This document shows, piece by piece, positions 9,199 through 17,276 of a stretch of 64,000 nt of DNA. Position 1 is the first letter of the stretch. Every line of letters begins with the position of its first letter. The stretch lies in assembly GCA_964634005.1 (NCBI GenBank), contig CAZWKQ010000002.1:62001-126000 (forward strand). The letters are read 5' to 3'. A program made the translations under genes and the position numbers. The DNA comes from CAZWKQ01 sp964634005 (GTDB lineage: Bacteria > Bacteroidota > Bacteroidia > Bacteroidales > JACABE01). A model generated the notes under the pieces. That model searched no databases. It was not told where the DNA came from and worked only from the letters and a program-made list of their open reading frames with translations.

Positions 9199-9520
9199 TA
9201 CCGGATTCTTTGAAAAGGTTTATGAAATAGTAAAAAAAATTCCTTACGGAAGAGTTACTACCTATGGTGCCATAGCTTCCTGCATAGGGACTAAAGGTTC
9301 ATCGCGTATGGTAGGCTGGGCGATGAACGCTTCTCATCATTATCACGAAAAAATTCCTGCTCATAGAGTTGTAAATCGAAATGGCATGTTAACCGGAAAA
9401 TTCCATTTTGGCGATGCTAAAACAATGCAACAACTCTTAGAAAGCGAGGGTTTAGTTATAGAAAATGATATTATCAAAGATTTCGATAAATACTTTTGGG
9501 ATCCTAAAATTGAATTATAA
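9191..9520 (+). CDS. Alkyltransferase-like protein (MGMT DNA-binding domain without the acceptor cysteine)
   Basis: A 109-aa protein consisting only of the Ada/Ogt/MGMT C-terminal DNA-binding domain. IPYGRVTTYGAIA (residues 17-29) and the arginine-finger stretch KGSSRMVGWAMN are intact. The active-site motif, normally PCHRV, reads IPAHRVV at 55-61, with Ala57 in place of the alkyl-accepting Cys. It therefore cannot repair by direct alkyl transfer and belongs with the ATL proteins, which flag O6-alkylguanine for nucleotide excision repair. It overlaps trmB by 8 bases and is followed by a weak hairpin terminator. The assignment is secure; the link to excision repair is known for other ATLs and inferred here. 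Confidence 0.9.
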   Translation: MNNTGFFEKVYEIVKKIPYGRVTTYGAIASCIGTKGSSRMVGWAMNASHHYHEKIPAHRVVNRNGMLTGKFHFGDAKTMQQLLESEGLVIENDIIKDFDKYFWDPKIEL

Positions 9521-9548
9521 CAGAAAGTTGCAAAATGCTTTCTGTTTA
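9520..9548 (+). terminator. Weak intrinsic terminator after trmB-ATL
   Basis: ACAGAAAG (9520-9527) pairs with CTTTCTGT (9538-9545) across a 10-base loop, starting on the last base of the ATL stop codon. The T tract (TTTATA) is poor, so termination may be inefficient. Confidence 0.5.
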
Positions 9549-9583
9549 TAGAGATTAATACGAAGGCACTATTTGTTATATCT

Positions 9584-9614
9584 TTTGAAAATTAACAATT
9601 TTGATATAAATTTG
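9584..9614 (+). promoter_or_regulatory. Bacteroidota-type promoter of the S46 peptidase gene
   Basis: TTTG at 9584-9587, a 19-base spacer, then TAAATTTG at 9607-9614: an exact match to the Bacteroidota housekeeping promoter (TTTG-N19-TAnnTTTG). It lies 34 bases upstream of the ATG at 9649. Confidence 0.65.
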
Positions 9615-9648
9615 CAGCCTAATCACTAATAAATTAATATTTAAAGTA

Positions 9649-11802
9649 ATGAAAAGATTTTTTCTGACAATCGTAGCAATTATTACATTTTTCAATCAAT
9701 TTTCACGTGCCGATGAGGGTATGTGGTTGCCAATGTTGGTATCGCGACTGAATTATGTTGACATGCAAAAACAAGGGCTACACCTTACCGCTGAGGAAAT
9801 TTACAGCATTAATAATTCAAGCCTTAAAGATGCAATTATACAATTCGGTAATGGTTGTACCGGTGAGATTATTTCGGCAGATGGTTTAATATTGACTAAT
9901 CATCATTGTGGTTATGGGCAGATACAGTATCATAGCACTACCCAGAACGATTATTTAACAAATGGATTTTGGGCTTTCAATAAAAACGAGGAGCTTCCTA
10001 ATCCGGGCTTAACTGCCAGATTCTTAATAAGAATGGAAGATTTAACACAAGAGTTTTTATCTCAACTAAATCATACCAAGACCGAAAAGGAGCGTAATGA
10101 AAAATTGAACGAGTTGATAAAAAAATATGAAGGTACTGTAAAGAAAGAAAACGGCTATGAGGCTGTGGTTAAAAGTTTTTTTAACGGTAACGAGTTTTAT
10201 ATGTTTGTTTATCAAGTTTTCAGAGATGTTCGTCTAGTAGGAGCACCTCCATCATCAATCGGCAAATTTGGTGCTGATACCGATAACTGGATGTGGCCTC
10301 GACATACGGGCGATTTTAGTCTTTTCAGAGTTTATGCCACTCCCGACGGAAAACCTGCCGATTATTCAAAAGATAATGTGCCATTAAAACCACGTCATTT
10401 CCTTCCAATTTCTCTTAAGGGCTATAAAAAAGGCGATTTTGCAATGATAATGGGCTATCCGGGTTCTACTGACAGATATCTTACTTCTTATGGCGTTAAA
10501 TTAGCCATTGACGTTAAAAACCCTACAATTGTCAAAATTCGTGAAGAAAAACTTGCAATTATGCGTCAGTTTATGAATGCCGATCCTGCAGTTAGAATTC
10601 AGTATGCTTCAAAATATGCCCAAACTGCAAATTATTGGAAATATTTCATCGGACAAACTAAAGGGTTGAAACGATTAAATGTTTATGATAAGAAAAAAGA
10701 TTTGGAAAATCAATTTGCTAAATGGCTTACCACTAAAGATGAATATGCTCAAAAATATTCTCAAGCCCTTCCCAACATTGAAAAAGCGTATGGTGAATTA
10801 GCCAAATTTGAATTGCAACGCTGGTATTTTAATGAAGCAATTATAAGAGGAGCCGAAGTATTCGGATTATCAAGAGGTTTTTCGGGTTTATTAACCGAAC
10901 TTAAAGCAAAAAATCCCGATAAGGAGAAGATTCAAAAAATGTCGAATAGTATTAAAGATGCTTTAAGTAAGTTTTTTAAAGACTACTACTTGCCAACAGA
11001 TAAAAAATTATTCAGTTCGATGCTTAATATGTATTTCCAAAATGTACCAAAAGAGCAACAACCCGATTTACTTATCAAGATAGCGGCAAAAAATAAAAAT
11101 AATTTCGAAAAATATGCCGATAAGGTTTATTCGAAAACAATGTTTGCAAATAAAGAAAAATTGACCGCATTTCTCGAAAAACCAAATGCAAAGGATATCG
11201 AAAACGACCCTGTTTATATACTTATGAATGCTTTTATTGATAATAATAAAAAGTACAATGATCAAATGACTGTATACAACGAAATGCTTGAAACCGGAAA
11301 CCGCCTATTTGTAGCCGGTATAAGAGAAATGCAGCCTGAAAAGAAATTTGCACCTAATGCCAATTCTACTATGCGATTAACTTACGGTCAAATTTTGGAT
11401 TATTATCCTGCAGATGCAGTTCATTATGACTATTACACCACTACTAAGGGAATACTCGAAAAAGAAGATCCGACTAATTGGGAATTTGTTGTTCCCGAAA
11501 AGCTTAAAGAACTTATTAATAAAAAGGATTATGGCGAATATTCCGAAAATGGCATAATGCCTGTTGCCTTTTTAAGCAATACCGATATTACAGGCGGAAA
11601 TTCAGGAAGTCCCGTAATTAACGGCAATGGTGAACTTATTGGACTGGCTTTTGATGGAAATTGGGAAGCTATGAGCGGTGATATAGCTTTTGAACCTAAT
11701 TTGCAAAGAACAATAAGCGTGGATATCAGGTATGTTTTATTTATTATTGATAAATATGCAGGAGCTAAAAATATTATTAATGAATTAGTTATAAGAAAAT
11801 AG
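9649..11802 (+). CDS. S46 family dipeptidyl-peptidase (DPP7-type)
   Basis: A 717-aa secreted serine exopeptidase that removes dipeptides from peptide N-termini in the periplasm or at the cell surface. Residues 1-~21 are a Sec signal peptide. The catalytic His region is LTNHHCGYG (His85/His86) and the nucleophile is Ser652 in GGNSGSPV. Eighteen residues further on, Gly670 (LAFDGNWE) occupies the position that is Gly in DPP7 and Arg in the acid-specific DPP11, so preference for hydrophobic P1 residues is inferred. Length matches known S46 enzymes (~700-720 aa). It has its own consensus promoter and is followed after 22 bases by a DUF5606 gene. Its role would be peptide nutrient processing. Confidence 0.93.
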   Translation: MKRFFLTIVAIITFFNQFSRADEGMWLPMLVSRLNYVDMQKQGLHLTAEEIYSINNSSLKDAIIQFGNGCTGEIISADGLILTNHHCGYGQIQYHSTTQNDYLTNGFWAFNKNEELPNPGLTARFLIRMEDLTQEFLSQLNHTKTEKERNEKLNELIKKYEGTVKKENGYEAVVKSFFNGNEFYMFVYQVFRDVRLVGAPPSSIGKFGADTDNWMWPRHTGDFSLFRVYATPDGKPADYSKDNVPLKPRHFLPISLKGYKKGDFAMIMGYPGSTDRYLTSYGVKLAIDVKNPTIVKIREEKLAIMRQFMNADPAVRIQYASKYAQTANYWKYFIGQTKGLKRLNVYDKKKDLENQFAKWLTTKDEYAQKYSQALPNIEKAYGELAKFELQRWYFNEAIIRGAEVFGLSRGFSGLLTELKAKNPDKEKIQKMSNSIKDALSKFFKDYYLPTDKKLFSSMLNMYFQNVPKEQQPDLLIKIAAKNKNNFEKYADKVYSKTMFANKEKLTAFLEKPNAKDIENDPVYILMNAFIDNNKKYNDQMTVYNEMLETGNRLFVAGIREMQPEKKFAPNANSTMRLTYGQILDYYPADAVHYDYYTTTKGILEKEDPTNWEFVVPEKLKELINKKDYGEYSENGIMPVAFLSNTDITGGNSGSPVINGNGELIGLAFDGNWEAMSGDIAFEPNLQRTISVDIRYVLFIIDKYAGAKNIINELVIRK

Positions 11803-11824
11803 TATTACTTAAACGACTTTTAAA

Positions 11825-12256
11825 ATGGATTTATCAAAAGTATTGTCAATTTCCGGAAAACAAGGATTATTTAAAGTTATTTCTCAAACCAAAACAGGAG
11901 CTTTGGTTGAATCATTTATCGATAAAAAAAGAATGCCTGTTTTTGCTACAGAAAAAATGAGTTTACTTAGCGAAATAAGTATTTTTACTACATCCGACGA
12001 CGTTCCTTTGAAAGAAGTATTTAAAGCAATTTATTTAAAGGAAAACGGAGGTAAATGTATCGATCCAAAGTCAAGCAATGAAAACCTGAAAAAATATATG
12101 GAAGAAGTCCTTCCGGAATATGACAAGGAACGCGTTTATGTTTCGGATATGAAAAAACTCTTTAGCTGGTATAACTTATTGATTGAACACAATTACTTGA
12201 ATTTTGATGACGAAAAAGACGAAGTAAAAAAAGAAGATACTACCGACAATGTGTAA
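11825..12256 (+). CDS. DUF5606 domain protein
   Basis: A 143-aa soluble protein without signal peptide or membrane segments. The N-terminal stretch DLSKVLSISGKQGLFKVISQ is characteristic of the DUF5606 family found in Bacteroidota. The C-terminus is acidic and Lys-rich (DDEKDEVKKEDTTDNV) and probably disordered. The gene begins 22 bases after the S46 peptidase and is followed by a clear terminator, so it may be co-transcribed with the peptidase. Function is unknown, and nothing in the sequence points to a catalytic site. Confidence 0.78.
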   Translation: MDLSKVLSISGKQGLFKVISQTKTGALVESFIDKKRMPVFATEKMSLLSEISIFTTSDDVPLKEVFKAIYLKENGGKCIDPKSSNENLKKYMEEVLPEYDKERVYVSDMKKLFSWYNLLIEHNYLNFDDEKDEVKKEDTTDNV

Positions 12257-12275
12257 TATCTTTTTGGAAATATCT

Positions 12276-12312
12276 ATGGGGAAATGGTTTATGCCTTTTC
12301 CCCATTTTTTTT
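12276..12312 (+). terminator. Intrinsic terminator after DUF5606 gene
   Basis: ATGGGGAAA (12276-12284) pairs perfectly with TTTCCCCAT (12297-12305) and runs into eight T residues. It separates the peptidase/DUF5606 unit from the sigma-factor gene. Confidence 0.88.
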
Positions 12313-12370
12313 AACCGGGTAATTTTTGCATACAACCAATTTAATAAAAGTTTTGTCTGAAGAATTAACT

Positions 12371-12931
12371 ATGCATAACACTATTCCTGATGAAGAATTA
12401 ATACAGGCTTGTATAGAAGGGAAACGCTATGCACAGAAAGTTCTTTACGACAGATACTACTCTCTGATGTATGCTATTTGTGTGAGATATACCGGAAACA
12501 AGGAAGAAGCTGAAGATGTTCTTATTGAAGGTTTTATAAAGATTTTCTCAAAAATAAAAGAATTCAGAAATGAGGGATCTTTTGAGGGATGGCTTAAAAG
12601 AATTATAATTAACACAGCTATCAATAATTTCAGATATAACTCAAAAAAGAAATATCTAAATGTTATTGATAATGAAAAAACTGTTGAAGTGAAAGACGAT
12701 ATCGACATCTTCAAAAAAAATTACTCGGCAGAATATCTTATTAAACTTATTCAGCAACTTCCTGATGGTTACAGAATAATTTTTAATATGTATGAAATAG
12801 AAGGATATAGCCATAAAGAAATTGCCAATGAACTCGGTATTACTGTAAGCACTTCCAAAACTCAACTTTTTCATGCTAAAAGAATATTAAAAAATAAAAT
12901 TTTAAACGAATTCAAATTAGATTTGTATTGA
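12371..12931 (+). CDS. ECF-type RNA polymerase sigma factor
   Basis: About 186 aa with sigma-70 region 2 (YDRYYSLMYAICVRYTGNKE with EEAEDVLIEGFIKIF) and region 4 (LPDGYRIIFNMYEIEGYSHK followed by EIANELGITVSTSKTQLFHA). No region 1 or 3 is present, so this is an extracytoplasmic-function sigma factor. I prefer the ATG at 12371. An in-frame TTG at 12326 would add 15 residues, but it falls within a -7-like sequence (TAATTTTTG, 12320-12328) and the added residues are not typical. The next gene, 3 bases downstream, encodes a single-pass membrane protein with a short cytoplasmic tail, the arrangement expected of a membrane-bound regulator. The regulon is unknown. Confidence 0.9.
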   Translation: MHNTIPDEELIQACIEGKRYAQKVLYDRYYSLMYAICVRYTGNKEEAEDVLIEGFIKIFSKIKEFRNEGSFEGWLKRIIINTAINNFRYNSKKKYLNVIDNEKTVEVKDDIDIFKKNYSAEYLIKLIQQLPDGYRIIFNMYEIEGYSHKEIANELGITVSTSKTQLFHAKRILKNKILNEFKLDLY

Positions 12932-12934
12932 TAT

Positions 12935-13822
12935 ATGGAACCCGAAAACAATATCGGCGAATTATTTAAAAATACTTTAAAAGACTACAGAATTGAATCG
13001 GACAGGGATTTATGGAGTGAAATAGACTCTCGATTATCAAACCCCGAAAAAAATAAAAAGAATGTATCTTTTAAGAACAAATTTTGGCTGAAAATTGCCG
13101 CATCTGTTTTGATTTTTGCCGGCGCAAGTTTCGCATATACATTGTTTTTTGTTCCTGTTGACATTTCTGAGATTATTCCTCAAAACTTTCTGAATTATAA
13201 TAAAAAAAATTATAAGCCTGTCGAAAATATTGTTTTTAACGACACTCTTAATAATAATCCGCCGGAATATATCAATCCTAAAGTTATTACAGAAATAGTA
13301 GCTGATAAAAAGACCCCTTTAATTTTTAATGCCGAAAATAATAGAATAGTTAAAAGGGAAGATACTGTAATTTTGAAACATAAAACAGTCGATAGTTCTT
13401 CATTTATTAAAAACAATGACGAATCTGCATTTAAGGTAAAAGAAAATAACGAAACAGATCTGTCTAAGGAGCCTCTTTTTAATTCAAACAATAATCAAGT
13501 AACAAGCTATTACAATACTTTTAATGATGAAAAGGTAATTTCTGACGAAAAAGCAAGTATTGATATAGATGTTGAAATACCTAATATTTTTACTCCAAAT
13601 GGAGATGGTTATAACGATTATTTTGTCATTAAAAATATTGGTAATTATCAAAACCAGCTTCTAATTACTGACAGAAATGGCAAAGTCGTTTATGAGAAAG
13701 TGAATTATCAAAACGACTGGGACGGAAGAAATTTGCCTAACGGTGTTTATTTCTTTGTATTGAAATGTAAATATAAGAATCAAGATTTTATTAAAACCGG
13801 AAGCGTTAGTATTATCAGGTAG
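12935..13822 (+). CDS. Single-pass membrane protein, putative sigma-factor regulator with gliding-motility/T9SS type B C-terminal domain
   Basis: A 295-aa protein with three parts. Residues 1-49 are hydrophilic and contain the tryptophan-bearing DRDLWSEIDSRL, like the short cytoplasmic segments of Bacteroidota sigma-associated membrane proteins. Residues ~50-73 are a single transmembrane helix. Residues ~75-210 are a low-complexity Asn/Lys-rich linker. Residues 213-295 match the gliding motility-associated C-terminal (CHU_C, T9SS type B) domain: IPNIFTPNGDGYNDYFVIKN, LLITDRNGKVVYE and LPNGVYFF. There is no cleavable signal peptide. It starts 3 bases after the sigma gene, so the two are co-transcribed. 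The C-terminal domain would lie in the periplasm. An anti-sigma function is inferred from context; no classical zinc anti-sigma motif is visible. Confidence 0.8.
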   Translation: MEPENNIGELFKNTLKDYRIESDRDLWSEIDSRLSNPEKNKKNVSFKNKFWLKIAASVLIFAGASFAYTLFFVPVDISEIIPQNFLNYNKKNYKPVENIVFNDTLNNNPPEYINPKVITEIVADKKTPLIFNAENNRIVKREDTVILKHKTVDSSSFIKNNDESAFKVKENNETDLSKEPLFNSNNNQVTSYYNTFNDEKVISDEKASIDIDVEIPNIFTPNGDGYNDYFVIKNIGNYQNQLLITDRNGKVVYEKVNYQNDWDGRNLPNGVYFFVLKCKYKNQDFIKTGSVSIIR

Positions 13823-13827
13823 ATAAT

Positions 13828-14397
13828 TTATCCCTTATTTTCATTTAAATTAAATTTTGAAATTACACTATATTCAGCTCCTGTTTTCTTTAGGATGCTT
13901 TCATATAATATTATTTCATTTATGGTTTCATTTTGGAAATAGGTATCTTTATATTTATTTACCTCATTAAACAAAGTAGTTTTGTTTTCTATGTGTTTTA
14001 TCCTTGCTAAAGTTAAGTGTGGAACGAAGTTTTGTCTGTCTTTGATGTAGCCTATTTTGTCCATAGCTTCAATAATATCTTTGGCAATTCCTTCTAATGA
14101 TTTGTTTTTGTTTATTCCACACCATAAAACTTTTGGTTGATACTTACTGCCAAAAATTCCTAATCCCGAAATTTGTATATCAAACGAAGAGTATTTTTTA
14201 CAAATATTTTCAACAGCAAATTCAATTTCAGGAATTTTTGCCTCACTCGTTTCTCCTAAGAACTTTAGTGTTAAATGAATATTTCCTGTATTAACCCAGT
14301 TTATATTTTCATTTCGCAGTTTTAATTTGAGATTAGAGATTAAATTAATCAGCTTTTCATCAGGCTTAATTTTTATTGCAATAAAAAGTCTTTTCAT
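13828..14397 (-). CDS. thpR: RNA 2',3'-cyclic phosphodiesterase / 2'-5' RNA ligase
   Basis: A 189-aa cytosolic member of the 2H phosphoesterase family. Both HxT motifs are present: HLTLKFLGET near residues 41-50 and PHLTLARIKH near residues 124-133. The start MKRLFIAIK at 14397 is chosen because the family begins exactly this way. An upstream in-frame ATG would add 21 residues encoded by the terminator hairpin of the neighbouring gene. It converges with the sigma-partner gene, whose stop is 5 bases away, with no terminator between them. The physiological substrate of these enzymes in bacteria is uncertain; cyclic phosphodiesterase activity is the usual in vitro finding. Confidence 0.88.
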   Translation of the reverse strand: MKRLFIAIKIKPDEKLINLISNLKLKLRNENINWVNTGNIHLTLKFLGETSEAKIPEIEFAVENICKKYSSFDIQISGLGIFGSKYQPKVLWCGINKNKSLEGIAKDIIEAMDKIGYIKDRQNFVPHLTLARIKHIENKTTLFNEVNKYKDTYFQNETINEIILYESILKKTGAEYSVISKFNLNENKG

Positions 14398-14415
14398 ATT
14401 ATTTGTATTACTTGA

Positions 14416-14458
14416 GCAAAAATAAAAAAAAGAAGGCTGTCTGAAAAGACAACCTTCC
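14416..14458 (-). terminator. Intrinsic terminator of the large LruC lipoprotein gene
   Basis: Read on the minus strand, an 11-base stem (plus-strand arms 14432-14442 and 14447-14457, one C-A mismatch) contains the GGCTGTC core and is followed by a T tract. It lies 31 bases after the LruC stop and upstream of thpR. Confidence 0.8.
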
Positions 14459-14487
14459 ATTAATTATTAAAAGCAATCAATTATTAA

Positions 14488-16524
14488 TTATTTATATATC
14501 AATTCGTTATTTCTGTAATTTAATTTATACCAATCAGGGAAAAGGATTCCGCTTGATTGTGCCCATGTTGCAAATTTGTTGTAAGCTTGTATTATTTGTA
14601 CCTTTTCAATTGGGTATTCAAATTTTTCTGCAATATTAATAGCCCATGGCAAATTATTTTCATTGCGATAATATTTAGTCGGAGGAACGCTTCTATCATT
14701 TACAGTACCGAATATGCTTGTGTTTGCAAGAGCAGTTGGCGGCATATCGGGTAAATGAATTTCATAGCCGCGTTGTTTGTTCTTAATAATAAACTGATTA
14801 TAAGGAGGATTTCCTAAAGTTGCCATAGAAACAGGATTGTTTAATGTAATGGTTAACTTCAAAGTATCAGGATCGCCTTTAAGACCGTTTATTGTTGTGT
14901 TAATGCCTGCAATACCGCTATTATTTGCTCCTCTTACGTTTTTAAAAGTTCTGTATGCGTTATCAAAAGCTATTACTACGGCGTTGCTATTACCGGCTTC
15001 AGTGCCGTTGGAGCTTAAGTTTATATAATTTTCCATTAGTTTATACCCTGAAACACTACTTATTAATGTATTGCTTACAGGCAATTCAAACCCTAAGCCA
15101 TTTTCAAATCCTGCACCGGTAGCTCTCGGAATAATTGTTCCCTTTATTTCTACAACTTTATTTTGTGCATTTGTAATTTGATTAAATCTGTAATCAACAA
15201 CAACATCATTAAAGTCGTAGTCTCCAACAGAAGGCCATAAGTCTTCAAAAGCAAGGGTTCCATAAGTGCTGCTATTAGGATAGTAATTATTGAATGCTTT
15301 GTTTGGGTCGTTTGGATATTCGTCGTGAGGATCAGAAACTCCGTCACCGTCTGTATCTGGAAGAGTGTTAATTACAGGAGGAGTATTAGTTTTTTCTATA
15401 GCTGTTATTGGATTAGACTTAACATAAAATACCAAGTCATTGAAATCATTATCACTGCTTTGATCTCTTCTTACATCTTCAAAACCGATTAAGAATAAGT
15501 TTCTGCCTTGGTCATACAAATAAACATTATGTCTTCTTAGTGTTGGATTTGATTCAGGGTTAAACTGCGGATTTGAGTACAAAGTATAATATCCTCCGGT
15601 TACCATATTATTTCTCCAGCCATCAGATATTAATACCCAGCCAATACCTGTACCTGCAGGGAATGTCCCAATTTTAACTTTATTACCAGGATTTAAACCT
15701 CCACCGCTATTTGTCATAGAAGCATTAGGGAATACTATAGTAACATTACCTATTTGAGATGGACTTGTTGGAGGACTATTTAAATTATAAGTATAAAAAC
15801 CAAGTACGTTTTTGTATCCTGCTCCTTCTGAAACAAAAGTTACCCATACATCACATGCTTCAACAAGCTTGACGTCTGTTTCGGTTCCTTGAGCTATATA
15901 TTGAGGATTGTAGGTTGGTACCGGTCTTTGTTCGGGAAGCGTTGCATTAACGTTAGATAAAAATTGAGAATCAAAAATATCGTTCCCTGCCAAGTAAGTT
16001 GGTGCACCATCTGATGTTATGTTTCCCAAAAATACATGGTTAGGATTTGTTGATTGTGGAGTTATTATGTTTGTTGAAGATTTTGTTGGAGTTAAAAGCC
16101 CTCCGTAAGTAAATTCCACTCTGTCATTAACAATAGGAACGGTAACTTCACTTGGATATCCCAAGAACATTGTGCTTAAAACAACTTCTTTGTAATAAGA
16201 AGGCAGTTCTCTTTTAAATTGTAATACTCCCTGAGCATCAGTAACGGCAGTGAATATTTTAGATGTTTTATTGTTTGAATTTGGTGTAAGGCTGCTTATA
16301 ACAACGTTTGGCATCGGCTTACCGGCAAAGTCAAGAGTTTTAATAGAAAAAACCACCTCTTTAGTAGTTTTAAAACTAAAATTTTCACTTACTTTTAAGT
16401 CTTCCATTTTGGTAATCTGAACATCAGAATTATTTTTTATGAATTCTTCGTCTTTTTTACATGAAGTAAGAACTACAGCTGCTGCAATTAATACTAACCC
16501 TAATTTTTTTAATATTGTTTTCAT
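14488..16524 (-). CDS. LruC domain lipoprotein (one-gene form)
   Basis: A 678-aa predicted lipoprotein. The signal peptide ends in a lipobox with Cys22 (VVLTSCKKDEE). Residues ~45-170 are a beta-rich N-terminal region similar to the separate 127-aa lipoprotein at 62060-62443. Residues ~170-367 end with DNDFNDLVFYV, a DUF4114-like calcium-type motif. From residue ~390, a thrombospondin-3-like segment (DTDGDGVSDPHDEYP) leads into the LruC domain (TLAFEDLWPSVGDYDFNDVV). The start at 16524 is chosen for the lipoprotein signal; a longer frame would add 34 non-signal residues. Family function is unknown; an outer-membrane surface location is likely for Bacteroidota lipoproteins. A paralogue lies at 60535-62040. 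Confidence 0.85.
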   Translation of the reverse strand: MKTILKKLGLVLIAAAVVLTSCKKDEEFIKNNSDVQITKMEDLKVSENFSFKTTKEVVFSIKTLDFAGKPMPNVVISSLTPNSNNKTSKIFTAVTDAQGVLQFKRELPSYYKEVVLSTMFLGYPSEVTVPIVNDRVEFTYGGLLTPTKSSTNIITPQSTNPNHVFLGNITSDGAPTYLAGNDIFDSQFLSNVNATLPEQRPVPTYNPQYIAQGTETDVKLVEACDVWVTFVSEGAGYKNVLGFYTYNLNSPPTSPSQIGNVTIVFPNASMTNSGGGLNPGNKVKIGTFPAGTGIGWVLISDGWRNNMVTGGYYTLYSNPQFNPESNPTLRRHNVYLYDQGRNLFLIGFEDVRRDQSSDNDFNDLVFYVKSNPITAIEKTNTPPVINTLPDTDGDGVSDPHDEYPNDPNKAFNNYYPNSSTYGTLAFEDLWPSVGDYDFNDVVVDYRFNQITNAQNKVVEIKGTIIPRATGAGFENGLGFELPVSNTLISSVSGYKLMENYINLSSNGTEAGNSNAVVIAFDNAYRTFKNVRGANNSGIAGINTTINGLKGDPDTLKLTITLNNPVSMATLGNPPYNQFIIKNKQRGYEIHLPDMPPTALANTSIFGTVNDRSVPPTKYYRNENNLPWAINIAEKFEYPIEKVQIIQAYNKFATWAQSSGILFPDWYKLNYRNNELIYK

Positions 16525-16677
16525 ATTGTTGAATTTTAAAGATTTTTCCTGAAAACAAATATCAAAAAGGTGTGCCAATTTGCTATACATCTGAATAACA
16601 GTGATTTGTGATTTTTGGCAATTCAAACCATTGTTTCATAATGGGACAAAATAATAAAAATAGGAAAAAAGTTCTTT

Positions 16678-17238
16678 TTATGGAAGTAGTGATGTAAGAT
16701 TTTCAATATTATTCTTAAAAGCCAACCAACCTATTACTTGGCTTGCAAATTCAGGGGTTAGAAAATTTAACCCGACTTTATAAAGTTTGTTAATATCTTC
16801 TTCTTTATGTTTACGTCTGTGACCTTTGGGAATATATTTTTCTTTTATTTCAATTTCAACTTTATCGATCTCCTTTGATATGTCAAAATAAATTATTCTT
16901 GCATATTTAAATCGATATTTTTTTTTCTTTAGAATAAACACTTTAAACTTTTCGATATATACTTTTTTACTCGATGAGAAGATATATAAGTGATTATCGA
17001 ATTCAGTTGTTTTATATTTAGAGTTAATTTCAATAAACTCAGTTCTTTCTTCTTCGGGCAGATTATTAACCCTTTTTACGAGTTCGTTAAGTTTTGCAAT
17101 AAATTCGAGATATTTTTCGCCGTTTTTTTGAAAATTAGCGGCGACTTTTAATCTTTTTTGTTCAATGCGTTGTCTGGCTTTTTCTGAAAGTGCTTTTTTC
17201 TTTCTGGCTTTACCTTCAATTTCTTCTAACCAATCCAT
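16678..17238 (-). CDS. Uncharacterised 186-aa basic protein
   Basis: I do not recognise a family. The protein has no signal peptide or transmembrane helix. Residues 1-65 are very rich in Lys, Arg, Glu and Ala and probably helical or coiled coil (EIEGKARKKKALSEKARQRI). The central part, residues ~75-140, alternates hydrophobic and charged residues as in a small beta-sheet domain. A Lys/His-rich loop (PKGHRRKHKEED) follows, and the C-terminal 40 residues are more hydrophobic (ASQVIGWLAFKN). It stands alone between the LruC gene and secDF, with a -7-like TATTTTTG at 17269-17276 (minus). Codon use resembles its neighbours, so it looks like a genuine gene. Confidence 0.6.
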   Translation of the reverse strand: MDWLEEIEGKARKKKALSEKARQRIEQKRLKVAANFQKNGEKYLEFIAKLNELVKRVNNLPEEERTEFIEINSKYKTTEFDNHLYIFSSSKKVYIEKFKVFILKKKKYRFKYARIIYFDISKEIDKVEIEIKEKYIPKGHRRKHKEEDINKLYKVGLNFLTPEFASQVIGWLAFKNNIENLTSLLP

Positions 17239-17268
17239 TTTCTAATAATTAACAAAAGGACTTTTTTG

Positions 17269-17276
17269 CAAAAATA
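17269..17276 (-). promoter_or_regulatory. Candidate -7 box for the 186-aa gene
   Basis: The minus strand reads TATTTTTG, matching TAnnTTTG, 30 bases upstream of the ATG. A TTTG lies 24 bases further upstream (17301-17304), slightly beyond the usual spacing. Confidence 0.35.

Noticed and set aside
12326..12370. TTG start 15 codons upstream in the sigma-factor gene
   Set aside because: The TTG overlaps a -7-like sequence and follows a terminator closely, so it is probably not transcribed as coding.
14398..14460. 21-residue extension of thpR
   Set aside because: It is encoded by the terminator hairpin of the LruC gene, and the family starts at MKRLFIAIK.
16525..16626. 34-residue extension of the LruC lipoprotein start
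   Set aside because: It precedes a perfect lipoprotein signal peptide and is not membrane-like; the start at 16524 is better.
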